64,000 nucleotides of DNA from Pyrocephalus nanus (taxonomy: Eukaryota > Chordata > Aves > Passeriformes > Tyrannidae), in NCBI GenBank assembly GCA_038380795.1, contig CM076270.1, positions 24,444,001 through 24,508,000 on the forward strand, in the 5' to 3' direction. The position numbers were made by a program, and so were the translations under genes. A model generated the notes under the pieces. That model was not told where the DNA came from. It ran no database searches and saw nothing but the letters and a program-made list of their open reading frames with translations. This document shows positions 12,665-23,343 of the stretch, in pieces; positions within the stretch are counted from its first letter, which is position 1, and the number at the start of each line of letters is the position of its first letter.

Positions 12665-13702
12665 TACTTAGAGATCATTTTGTTCAGTTACACTCAAGAC
12701 ACACCTGAGCATTTGCCTAAAAATCTGCAGTTATTACATTTTTTGTAAAATTATAACTTTATCCAAATCTGCAAAATCAGTAGGTTAGATGAAATTTTTT
12801 TTTTGTTCCCTCTTTAGCATTAGAGAAGAAAGTAAGTGGGGTTTTTGTTGTTTGTTTTCTTTTTTGTTTTGGTGGTTTGGTTTTTTTAAAAAGAGGTCTG
12901 GATGATGGTGGTACAAAACACCTACCAAGAACCCGATCTGAGTCACTCTTGTGACATTTCTCTGAGCTGCTCTTCATTCTGCTGTGGAAAGAAGGTATCT
13001 GTCTCATACTGACATTTTCTATTAACTAGTTACATTCAGATTTAAAAGCTAGTACTGCTTACATACTGGCATGATGAAATGAAGTGCACTTGGATGGAAA
13101 CTTTAATGTCATTTTTTTTTCTGGAATACAGTGTTGAAAAAGCAGTACATAACCAGAGGGGCTTCACATAACTTGCTGATAGAAAGTGGAATTGAGTTAA
13201 AAAAATGAAATAGAATAAAAGAAAACAGTTGGAATGTTTAAAGCTGCTTTTAAAATGTTCTCACAGATCACGAAAACACAGCAGTAGATTTGGTCAGTCA
13301 TGAGTTAACTGGCAGTAATTGAAGAGCAGGTCGTGAAGGCAGAACAGAGTAGCACTTCAATAAATGCTAAACTTGCTATTGAATGTCTGTATCATATTGC
13401 CAGAGATGAGATAATGATCCAGAATGCAGTATTTTCCAGTTAAAGAAGCCAAAGTGCTTTACAAACTTGAGTGAATTGACTGTCTATGCCATTGTGGAGA
13501 GAGGAGACACTGTTTCATTTCACTGTAGAAGCTGGACTGGGACTGTTCCTGCCCTTACACAGGATGGTTGTTATCTTGGCCTCTGGGCTGTAAGTGAAAT
13601 AAGAGATGGCCAAAGTTACGAGTTGCACTTTCTGAGTAACCCACACTTGTGTGTTGAGTTGGAGCTGCTTTCTCTTCTAGCTTTTTTCAAGACACTGGCA
13701 AA

Positions 13703-13741
13703 ATTATTATTATTTTTTTATTATTATTATTATTTTTTTTT
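13703..13741 (+). repeat. (ATT)n / poly(T) microsatellite
   Basis: ATT trinucleotide units interrupted by a T7 run and ending in T9. It lies about 35 bases before an A/C-rich tract, so the two simple-sequence tracts form a cluster. Confidence 0.95.
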
Positions 13742-13774
13742 GGACATGCTTCATTTTCTGGATGCTGAACAGGA

Positions 13775-13880
13775 GAAAACAAAACAAAACAAAAAACCCC
13801 AAACAACAAAAACAGCAGCAACAACAAACCAACCAAACAAAAAGCTGAAACAAATCCACAAAAATACCCAAACAAAAAAA
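13775..13880 (+). repeat. A/C-rich low-complexity tract
   Basis: About 100 bases made almost entirely of A and C in AAAAC, AAC and CAACC-type words, with nearly no T. The same style of tract recurs at 38262-38386. Confidence 0.9.
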
Positions 13881-14889
13881 TGCCTTATTTATAAACAGTA
13901 CTATTTTGTCTATTCTCTTCCTAAACTGTTCCCTAATTCATAATTCCTCTTTTAACTTGATTTACACCATCTTCACATGTGTGCCTATTCCTCAGCTGCC
14001 CAGCCAGCTCTTCAGGTGGTTATCATGCAGTGGCTGCAGTGCCAGGTGTGATGTTCCTGCTATAGTTCTGTTAACACATTTCTGCTTTCTGCAGTTCTCA
14101 CTGCCAAATTCTCCTTCTCTGCAATTAACCTCAGATTTGTGGTGTGCTGGCAGTAAGTCTATCAAATTATTGGTATAAATTAATTACCAATGCAGAGATT
14201 TCTTTCAAGGTTAGCTCCTCAAGTGGGAACTCAGGCCCTGCCTCACCAGGACTTTTTTCTCCACACACCTTTGGGACATGCTGAAATTCAGAAGCCTGTT
14301 GTTTCTCAGCTTGCTGTGCTGAAAGCCTTTGACACAAAGAGCCAGTCACCAGTTATGATTTGCTTGTGCTTTTGCTGTGAATCTTTCCTCCTCCATCCTC
14401 CCTCTTGTCCTCTGACCTTTGGTGAGCCTTGTGACTCCAAACAGAAGGTGGAAGAAGGTCCCTCTCAGGGTCAAGCACTGAGGTGCTGAAGGAGGAAAGA
14501 GCTGCTGGGCACGAGGAGTTCATGTGAACAGAGGGGGATTAACACCATCACTTCACAACATTTCTGCATGTAACAGTGGATGGGCAATTTCTAGAACGGG
14601 CATAGATGGAGAAAGAAACTGTGCCAAGACCATGGCTCACTTGCATGGTTTCATAAATCACATCAAAAGATGCCTGAGATGAGGCTGCCAATTCTCACTG
14701 CTTTTAGCTACACACCTTCCTCTGTGCTGAACCTTTTGTAAATATTCCCTCCATCAATATGTTGAATTCTTAACATCAAGTAATCATTTCCCCAGTAGCC
14801 ACAAGGGAATGATATGCCCAGGCTGGAAATGGTGGCTTAGTTTTGCAGATTAGATGTTGATATATTTATTGGTTTTTTTTTTTTTTTAC
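13881..14889. other. Noncoding, no gene recognised
   Basis: Moderately GC-richer DNA with short open frames on both strands, none recognisable. Ends in a T-rich run at 14871-14887. Confidence 0.55.
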
Positions 14890-15009
14890 CTCCACATTTT
14901 CATGGAGTCTGAGATTGGTTCTCTGGAGAATCCTCTCCAACTGCCCTTTCTTCAGTTGCATGAGCTGTATTAACACTGACTCTGCCCAGTGCTGTCCTCC
15001 AAGAACAGA
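14890..15009 (-). other. Candidate coding exon (unsupported)
   Basis: On the minus strand a pyrimidine-containing acceptor ending in AACCTCCTCAG precedes 120 bases that are open in one frame and end at GAG followed by GTAAAA. This gives a symmetric phase 0/0 exon of 40 codons. The peptide begins SVLGGQHWAE and contains the leucine-rich, helix-like run LIQLMQLKKGQLERILQR. I do not recognise it. The donor is weak (GTAAAA rather than GTAAGT). No partner exon in the same strand and phase was found nearby, so chance is a real possibility. Confidence 0.2.
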
Positions 15010-18000
15010 CTGAGGAGGTTTGTTGAAAGCAAAAATCCATGGTGTACCAAAGAAAGATAAGAAAGAACATATCATATCAAAGAAGAAATGAGTATTGCTT
15101 ATGACCAATCCATCTTAACTTGAGCTTTTATTACATTTTGTTCAAACGATTTTTTATTGATCCATAACTTATTATTACTAGCCTTTATATAACGGACCAG
15201 CTTTATAAAGTTTTAATGTTCAAGGTGGCTTATGTAATATCAAAGTTTGGAGCAGTGTGAGAAATCTCAGGGCATATGTAATCCTTTGTTTTATTTTCCA
15301 TAGCATTACAATTTAATCCTTCTGAGTGCCTGTGTCACTCTTTACAATGTTTCCAGGTACAGCTTGACCCAGCATGTTTTTATGACATACAAGACAATGA
15401 ATAGAATTTTAAAAACTAAGAAAGAAAGGCCTTAACAGTCTATTATTAAGGTAGTGCTTTAGCTGTGATGGCCTTGGTTTTGAAAGCGAGATACGTAAGG
15501 ATGTAGCTTTCTGTTCTGTTAAGTGGTTCCTTTTTTTTCCATAACAATGCTGTAATTTGGGTTCTTTTCGAAGGCTGGCTCTTGCTGTGCATTATTCTTG
15601 CTCTACCTAAACAGCCTTACCTTGAGACAGTTATTGGCAGCAGTACAAATTATCTGGCTCCTGTAATGATGCATTAGAAGAAGAGTATGAGAAACCAGTG
15701 CAAATTAGCAATAAAAACCGCTGAAGATATAGATCACTGGCAACAATTTAGGAATAATATCTCTGCCTGAAGCAAATTCTGGTGATTCACTGGTAATTTG
15801 CTAGAAGCCTTTTAACTTGGTTCTCATTTGTAAAGTTAATAGTAGGTTATTTTGCATTGTGATTGAAAGACCTGAAATCTTAGTTATTATTTAAGACTAT
15901 TGATTTCTCCAGGTGGAAACTTAGCCATACATTAGAGATCTCCTTGTCATAAATGATAAAGGCAATAGTAAGAATATACTTTCCACATATGTTAAAATGC
16001 TACCCTGGTGAAGCCAGTACCTTTGGGCAAACAGAGGGGTGCTGCCATCAGTATAACAAAGCATTCCTTGGCCCTGGGAGAACTGGCAGTCTGAGGCTTT
16101 TCCCAGCTCTGATGGGCACAATACAATTTAAAATTAAAACACTATACTGCACATGAGGGGCACACACATCCTTTTGGATCCTCACACAACTCTGCAAGCT
16201 TTATCAGAAGGACCATGGGATACAGATTTTAACATAAATATTTTACAACAAGTCAAACAAATATAGCAGGCAGAGATAATTTTTGCATAAATGTATATTA
16301 AATCTTCAGTATTACGAGATCGTGTCGAATGCAGTATAGCAGGAATTTTTGACTATGTGCTGATTTCTTTTTTTCCCCTCACTTCCACAAAGTCCTGTCC
16401 TCTGACTGGGTGAGATGCCCCTGTGAGGCTGGCCAGACTAAACCCTGGTGTACAGGAGTGGCTGCAGGGACAGAGGCTTCTTAGGTGAAAGCAGAGGGAT
16501 GCTGAATCATGCCAGAAAAACTCTATAACTGGCTGGGTCCTGAGTTTGCTCCTTTCCAAATGCTACAGAAATAAAATAATATAAACTGTTGGAGGAAAAA
16601 TGCAGAGTTCAGTTTTCAGAGGTCAGCTCTGCTGTGCCTGCAGCTTTGTTTAATTCCACCCATTACTCACGGCACAAAAGCAGTCCTAGTTGATTGTAGT
16701 GTTTTTAACATAATAAAGTTTATTTGTGGTACAAAAAAAGGCTCATAATACTTAACATTTAAAAAATATATCTCCACGACATTTGTCCTTTTCATGTGAT
16801 CTGTATTTTCCAGAGCTGTAGGCATGCACTTCCCTTTAGGGGTCATTGAATAGCCTGTGTGTGTTTTTCTTAAATGGCATTAAAGGCACACTGGGAATGT
16901 AGTCAAGTTGCTACTGAAATGCACTCTGAATTCTTTTTCCACAGGAAGTCATCAGGCTCAGTTCTGTGTGTGCAGTGTAATTCACCCAGAAATACCTCAC
17001 TGAACTGAAATACTTGTGCCATAGAAAAGACACCTTTTCGTAACGAGACATTTTTGATGAAATAGTGGTTCAGGTTCCATTCCACTGCTGTACACTCAGG
17101 ATAATATTCAGCAGAATTTTGCCTTCTCTTACACAATGATAACTGACAGTGGAATTTCTCTCACTGGCATCCAGTCAAGTTGATAGAAAGATGCCAAGTA
17201 CTGTTTACACTTGTATGTCTTTACTCTTGATTTTCCTATTTTGACTCTTGCTGGTAGAGGATTTACAGAGGTATTTGTTAATACTTTGGGGGAAATCCTG
17301 GCTTCAGTGAGGCCAAAACTTTACTCCTGAATGCAAGATGACATACAAGGAGAATGTTTGGTTGCCTTTATTTTAATTGTTTTGGCTTTAATAACTGTGT
17401 TTTTTAAACTGCCTTAATCTCAGTCCATCCCTGTCAACATTATGGATGTGAAAAGTCTATGCAACAGAACATATCAGTATTCAGACTTTATCTAAATTAA
17501 GATCAGAAAAATATTTTTCAAGTGTTAATAGATCCTGAGAAACCATCATATTTGCTTTGAGAAATAAAGTGCTATGTGAGTGCTAAAGCACAATATGTAT
17601 ATTGCTGTTAATATTAGGAATGTCAAACTGAATCAGTGTCTGGGAGGATGCTGCACACACTCCTGACACTTCAGTTCAGCCTCTGGTCTGCATGGCACAG
17701 GTTTGTGACAGATGTTTTGCTGAATGAGAAAAAACATGATTGGTGTGTTATTTGATTTTGGCTGATACAAATCTTTTAGAAAATAACTGTGTGTCTTCAG
17801 TCTATTTAAATGAGTGTCTGTTCTCTTGATCATGGAAAATATAATTAGGAAAATCATTTGATATGCAGCTAAAAATGTAGTATTTTTTTCATTACTGATT
17901 TTCAGATTAAAAAAAAAAGGTAATGTGGGTTTATATTTCATGCTTCCATCTTCTGCATGGCATTTTTTTACAGAAAAATTTCTTGTCATAATTTGATTTC

Positions 18001-18057
18001 TAATATGGGCTTTGTGCAGCCTATTATTTAAAAACCTCTAGGAATATATAAGCTTGC
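15010..18057. other. Noncoding, possible conserved elements
   Basis: 15120-15420 and 15600-15900 are complex AT-rich blocks without repeat signatures and could be conserved noncoding elements. The remainder is featureless. Confidence 0.55.
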
Positions 18058-18086
18058 TTTTTTTTTTTTCCTTTTTCCCCCCCCCC
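18058..18086 (+). repeat. Polypyrimidine tract T12...C10
   Basis: T12, CC, T5 then C10, followed by GTTTTCTTACATAG. It resembles a very strong splice-acceptor tract, but the sequence after the AG at 18100 is open for only about 60 bases with no clear donor. Confidence 0.9.
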
Positions 18087-18390
18087 GTTTTCTTACATAG
18101 GGAAGTTAATTGATATGCAGTTTAAATGTGCAGATTTTGGAGGCAGTGCTGTTTAGTGTCTGTGGTTTCTTGTAAGCAAATGTTCTGTTTCCAGATGATG
18201 TTTCTAAAACACAAAGTGAAAGTGCCATTTTCCCCCTAGATATCCAAGTTTTAGGAAAATTTACCAAACCTAGGAAAAGAGCTAAAATCTCTGAAATCAA
18301 TTTATAATAGCTTACCTTTGTTTGTTGTCACGTTTTTCCCAGTGAAAGTGGCTCCTTAAGCATTGCAGATGGTATCAGAAAAAAAAAAAA

Positions 18391-18482
18391 AGGATCTGGT
18401 CTGAGACTCAGGAGACCTGGACTATAATTCTGTTCATCATGTGTTTGCCATAGGCAAGTGACTTTGCCTCCAGTTATGTCAG
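18391..18482 (+). mobile_element. MIR / CORE-SINE relic
   Basis: This stretch has the layout of an ancient amniote MIR-type SINE: GACTCAGGAGACCTGGACTA (the tRNA-derived portion that in intact copies leads into the B box), a diverged middle, then TTTGCCATAGGCAAGTGACT and GCCTCCAGTTATGTC. The last two correspond to the CORE motif usually seen as ACCTTGGGCAAGTCACTT and GCCTCAGTTTCC. It is heavily mutated and truncated; the 3' LINE-derived tail cannot be followed past about 18482. An A run (18379-18391) abuts its 5' side. MIR copies are old and occur at low density in bird genomes. Confidence 0.6.
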
Positions 18483-20187
18483 CTGAGACCTGTGGGTCTG
18501 GCTGTGCTACAGATACCACAGGAATAACTCCTGTATTAATTTAATAGCAGTGATGAAATCAGGCTGATCCATCAGCTCCCACATTCGTTGTGCACATTAC
18601 TGGTCTGTGTTTGCATGTCTAACCTTCACTGCTAGTGTAAATTAAAAGCTGTACTCCTCAGTAGAAGATTCCCCACTCCTTACACTTCTTAGTTGGATGG
18701 GGTTTTGTTGGGTGGTTGTGGGTGTTCTTGCACTTGAATTTTTGTAGCAGATCATGGAGCTGCTGCTGGCCCCATTCCAGCAACCTGGAGACTTTAATCA
18801 CACCTTTGGAGGGTCTGTGCCCCTAAACAGATGATTTCAGCAGATGTCAGGGAAATAAATCTTCCTGAAATGAAAACACATTATTCATGTTGTGCTTCCT
18901 CAAGTGGAGTTGTTTGTGAAAGGTGATGCAAAGGAGCTGGAACTGGAGACTGGAATTCTTTGGGTTTTAGACTGGGGGACACAAGGCAGCTGTTCAGAAT
19001 GTGGGGTGGCTTCTCCTCCAGCCCTGCCCTGCAGCCCCTCACAGGGCAGGGATGGGGATGCAGCTGCTTCTGCTGCCTGATCCTTGGGTCTGCTCAGCAA
19101 GGACACAAATCAGTACCGAGAGAGTTGGAGCTTTCATATCAATCCCTGTGATGGGACTGATATAAAGCCTGAACAGCCCGTGGCAACAACTTCTATTTGT
19201 TGCCTTCTGACTTAAATTCAGACTGGCACCTGGTGAGAGGGTCTGTGCTCCAGTCAAACACCAGATGGTGTTGAGTGTTGCTTCTGTGTTACCCTGCAGG
19301 TCACATGTGTGTAGCTGGGTGGAGAGATGTGCAGATGAAATGTTGCTGTGTGGTCTCTTGACTGTCTGGTAATTTTAGAGGGGCAGGCTCAGGTAGCCCT
19401 TCTACTTTCTGCGTTATCTGAATTAAAATTAAAAAAACCTTCCCTTTTCTCTGTGGCTCTGTTGATGAGCATCAGTGAGCATCACTGCATTTATTGTGAA
19501 TGGTCCTTATTCTCATCGTTAAAAGATTAGCAAAATCTCATCAATAATTTTTAGACATTTTTACAAAATTTGTGTCAAAAATAGGAGTTTTTCAGTCAGT
19601 ATTGGTTTGGTCCCTGAAGGAGAATGAGTTCAAAGCACTGCATTGTGATTTTTGCAATGCTCAGGGATTTCTAACCCTTTGCATCTCTGCCCCTGTGTTA
19701 CAATTTTGATCTGTACCCTCTGGTGGAGGAAGCACCTGCTGAAACCCACCTAATTTCATTTCTTGCTAGAAAAGCCCTAACATTTCACTGAAGATCAGTG
19801 CAGCTTTTTGGATGCCCATATCTGCTCAGTGTGGGTCCAGTTTTCTCAGAATATGAGAGTCAGGAGGACTGTCAGAGGGAAGCAGTCCTCCCTTCATGGG
19901 AATGTACGTGATCTTCCAGCAAAAATAGCAGTCTCTGATTCTGTAACGACTTATGCATGTGATTAAACTTAAGCATATGAAATATCCCGCTGTACTTTCT
20001 TAAGGATAACCCTTTGCATAAGTAAAACTTAGAAAAACATTGTTATTTTTTTCTTAGAGGAGAGGACGATTTAAAAGTTGTATCACTGTAATTAAAACTA
20101 CTAATTTTGTCTTATGAGTGCAACTGATGATCGAGATGAGAAAAGATGGTTAGAAAATTATTATTGTTCTCATTTTTCACATTAAAG
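18483..20187. other. Noncoding, no gene recognised
   Basis: A local GC-rich patch (18940-19100) with short inverted CCCTGCCCTG / CAGGGCAGGG words lies here, together with the CTCF-like core at 19716. Confidence 0.5.
19716..19726 (-). promoter_or_regulatory. CTCF-like core motif
   Basis: On the minus strand the sequence reads CCACCAGAGGG, matching the CTCF core pattern CCASYAGRKGG. The following position is T rather than the preferred C, so the match is good but partial. Occupancy cannot be judged from sequence. Confidence 0.25.
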
Positions 20188-20322
20188 GTTTCCAGGCTCT
20201 CAGAATGCAGCCACCCACAATCAGTATTCACACAACTGCAGGGTGGAAATGAGCAGCAGGGGATAAAGTGGCAGGGAGAGAAAGAGAGAGAAAAACTTGA
20301 TGGTATTTCCAACAATGATCAG
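20188..20322 (+). other. Candidate coding exon (unsupported)
   Basis: A 135-base segment bounded by an acceptor-like TTTTTCACATTAAAG (with an alternative AG eight bases on) and a full-consensus donor CAG|GTAAGT at 20323. It is open in a single frame as a symmetric 0/0 exon of 45 codons. The peptide starts VSRLSECSHPQ and ends in a lysine/glutamate-rich run (EKEREKLDGISNNDQ). It matches no family I know. The donor is the best plus-strand 5' splice site I noticed in the window, while the acceptor tract is mediocre. It could equally be a noncoding-RNA exon or a decoy. Confidence 0.22.
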
Positions 20323-21281
20323 GTAAGTTCCACTTCCATCTTCTGTAGCAGGTTCTTGGATTTCCTGGCCATATTCCTTACTACTTTTGCCACCAACAAC
20401 CTCTTTCTATTGGTTGTAGTAAAAGACAAGCAGCTGTGTGTGCTGTGTGGTACATGTAGGGCCAAGAACCAGAGGGTCCTTTGAAAAAAATGAAGCTAAG
20501 CTGATTATTGTTTATGAAAACCACTCTCAGCAAACCGGTGAACATTAGCAGTGATGGGAACTGTGATCAGGTTGTGGTGCTCTTTCCAGCAGAATAGTGA
20601 CATTTTAATTTTTGCCCCTTCAAAATATGGCTGTGAATGGAGTTGCTGAGTTACATCTCTGTGTTTATAATTTGCTGTCTTTTGTTTTACTAGAGCAGAC
20701 ACATTTCAAACGGTCACCTATCTCATATAGGGTAGCTTTTGTTCTGGTATTGATGACGATTCATCAATTTGAAGAGAATCCTTAAAGGTAGTGTTCCTTT
20801 TCACCAGATTTGAGGGATGTTTCTTATCCAGTGGCTGATTTTCAGTGCCTGCCTCCCAGTTTGCACAAATAATTGACAGCTCATTAACAACTCAGTAGGA
20901 GCTCTGAAAAGCAACTGAGAAAAACAACTTGAGTACAAGAAGGGGAATAAAGTATCTTCCTATCAGTTGTGCTGATAGTCTCCAACCATATTTAAAATAA
21001 GGTTAGAAAACAACCTAAGTATAAATCATACAGGAAGAAAAGATGATGCTTGCATAGACAGCTCCTGCAAACTTTCACCAGGCTGACTGGGGCAGCTCAT
21101 TTGAAGTGTGTGGGTGCTTGGGGTCGATGGATTTCCGTGCTGGGAGAGGTTCTGGGGTCCTTCTATGCTGACACTGCTGCAGCTTTAAAGGTTTGCTATG
21201 CCTTTGCTTGGATTTTACACCAAATTTTGCCAGCCTAGTTAACACTATTGGTTTTATCTGCATATTTGAGCTGCAGGACAA

Positions 21282-21304
21282 TTTGTTTGTTTGTTTTGTT
21301 TGTT
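21282..21304 (+). repeat. (TTTG)n microsatellite
   Basis: Five imperfect TTTG units. Confidence 0.9.
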
Positions 21305-22529
21305 CTTTAATTAAGTGCTGGGCTTGGGGAAGTCTTCTTGTAAGTGTGGAAAAGTAGGTTACCATTATTATGGCAAAACCAGTCTCAGCAGATCCTGTGG
21401 CTGGTTCTGCTCCCAAATCCACCGGCTTCTCTTCTTAAATAAAAGTTCTTCTGTGTAAGAATAGAATTCTATCCTTAATTTCTTTGGAAAACAGCCCAGG
21501 TCTGCATCCTAAACTCTGCCATGTCTGACCCTGCACCAGCACACACTGCAGATTGGCACCCAGGACAAACAGGGCTGGATCTGCCAGCAATAATTAATAA
21601 ATACCTTGCATGAGGAGAAAGGGAATTGCATCCAGCTGTTGCCTTATTCTTTCTGTCTTACACATGTGCAGTTCTGTTTGGTGATGTCACATGCATACTG
21701 GAGATTTAGACTGGTCACTAGAAGAATGAGAAACCATTTTGTCCAGAAAGAGAAGGAACTGGAGTAGCTTTCTGAAAGCCAGTTATGATCTTTGTCTAAG
21801 GAACCCAATCGATATCTCTTATCTGGCCTCATGCCAACATCCCCCCAATTGTTTGTCTGAGAGGATGAATAGAGGGATAACACTGGAGAACAGAATGCTT
21901 TTTAACATGGTTAAGAGCCTAATTACTGATAGTTCTGAGGAGCTGCAACTCCAGTCACAGTGTTATTTCAGGAGCACAGCACGCCTCCAAAATTCTGGGT
22001 CTGGGACATTTAGTTCAGATCACCAGAGTGTTCTGATGAGGCAAATACATGAAGAGAAAATTGGAATTGGGGAAAGGAAAGGTACTCTTTTTTTTTTTAA
22101 ATTTTATTTTATTTTTATTCTGAAAGTGTTCTAGCAATTAAATACTGTTCTCAAAATAATTTATTTCCTTGGGAATCAAGTTAAGATTGTAGCAGCATGT
22201 GGTTTTAGCCATGGTAAATGGATAAAACAGTATTTAATGATTTTATCAATATTTTATGATCTTGTTCTTTTATGTGTAATTGGTGATCCACCAGGCACTA
22301 AGTAAAGCCATTCCCATAAGTAAATATTTTGATAAATCCAAAAGGCTATGCAGAATAAAAAATACTACTTGGAAACATAACTATTGACAGTATCTCTGCT
22401 CTTGGAGTATTAATATTGCTTTCTTTTATGTGGTATTTGTAGTAATAATAAGAAATTTGGAAGAGATTGAAGTAAGCAGGAAAAGGCTACTTTACATGTA
22501 GAAGTGTTTTTTGAGAGGAAGGCAAAGGC

Positions 22530-22545
22530 AAAAAAAAAAAAAAAA
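22530..22545 (+). repeat. Poly(A) run (A16)
   Basis: Uninterrupted A16 following GGCAAAGGC; no retrocopy recognised upstream. Confidence 0.9.
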
Positions 22546-22731
22546 GCTTGGTTTAGAGTATGGCAATGTGGTTCAAGAACTAGTTAAAAGACTGTAATGC
22601 TACTGCACAAATATAACATAAATTGGATATTGTTCCCAGTACAAATATTTCTCTGTTGCCACTGGTAATTGCATGTACAGCATTTAGTCTTCAAATTATG
22701 GATGTAAACACATCCTCTGAAATTCCCAAAG

Positions 22732-23343
22732 TTGTTTAGGTGCCAACCACTGTTTGTGTGTACAGTGTATGCCATGGTTTATGTTTGTGAGATGACAGGC
22801 ATGGCTAGTTGTGTACACACAGGGTTTAAGGCTGGCACAGGGTGTGTCCAGCTGACTGACAGCTCTTTGGATCCAAACCACACCAGGAGTCAAACACTGA
22901 GCTCAGAAAAGAAGGCAACTGCTGTCCACTTCTTTCCCATCAGTAGAGATGCACTCTTAAGGCCAGGATTTCAGACAGGCATTGAAGTGGAGACTTCCAG
23001 TGCTGTCTCTCTCTGTTTTGATGACTGGGTAAACAAAGAATTGGCTGCTGCCACAGCTGTCAGTAAAACAGTTTTGAATTTCTCATTTGCAGTTATTTTC
23101 TCAGTAAAAATCAAACAGATTTCCACACAGTTCCGTTTTTTACAGTCTGGGCCTGCTTGGTTAATTTTACTTTGTATTCTATGCTCTTGTCTCTGCTGTT
23201 CACTGGGCAAGAAGCAGTTTCTTTCTTATTTTTGGTTTTCAGACTTGCATTATTCACAAACTTCTGTTTTGAATCCCAAAAGACAGAAAAACTTCATCAC
23301 GCATTCAAATCCAGACACATTTTATAGGAACATCCACTGGTGA
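22732..23343 (+). other. 203-codon open frame, unrecognised
   Basis: The longest open frame in the window. It begins MFRCQPLFVCTVYAM and contains a hydrophobic stretch near residues 140-160 (WLILLCILCSCLCC). No domain or transposon protein is recognisable and the start has no supporting context. A good acceptor-like CACTTCTTTCCCATCAG sits inside at about 22943. Most likely a chance frame; expression data would decide. Confidence 0.12.

Larger units (their letters stand above)
9466..13702. other. Noncoding, possible conserved elements
   Basis: Besides the homeodomain-motif block, 11330-11610 is complex AT-rich sequence resembling a conserved element. 12781-12895 contains T-rich and TTTG-type simple sequence. 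No gene was recognised. Confidence 0.55.
20323..22731. other. Noncoding, no gene recognised
   Basis: Unique sequence following the candidate donor at 20323. Contains the TTTG microsatellite and an A16 run; no matching downstream exon was identified. Confidence 0.5.

Noticed and set aside
13467..13700. Immunoglobulin-like open frame (GDTVSFHC)
   Set aside because: Only one short motif resembles an Ig strand; no second cysteine and tryptophan in proper spacing, and the frame runs into ATT repeats.
16165..16230. Possible MIR/L2 fragment (ATCCTCACACAACTCTG)
   Set aside because: Short, common-looking word with no flanking support.
18058..18180. Acceptor-like tract TTTTTT...CCCC...ATAG before 18101
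   Set aside because: Explained as a simple T/C repeat; following sequence has stops and no donor in reasonable range.
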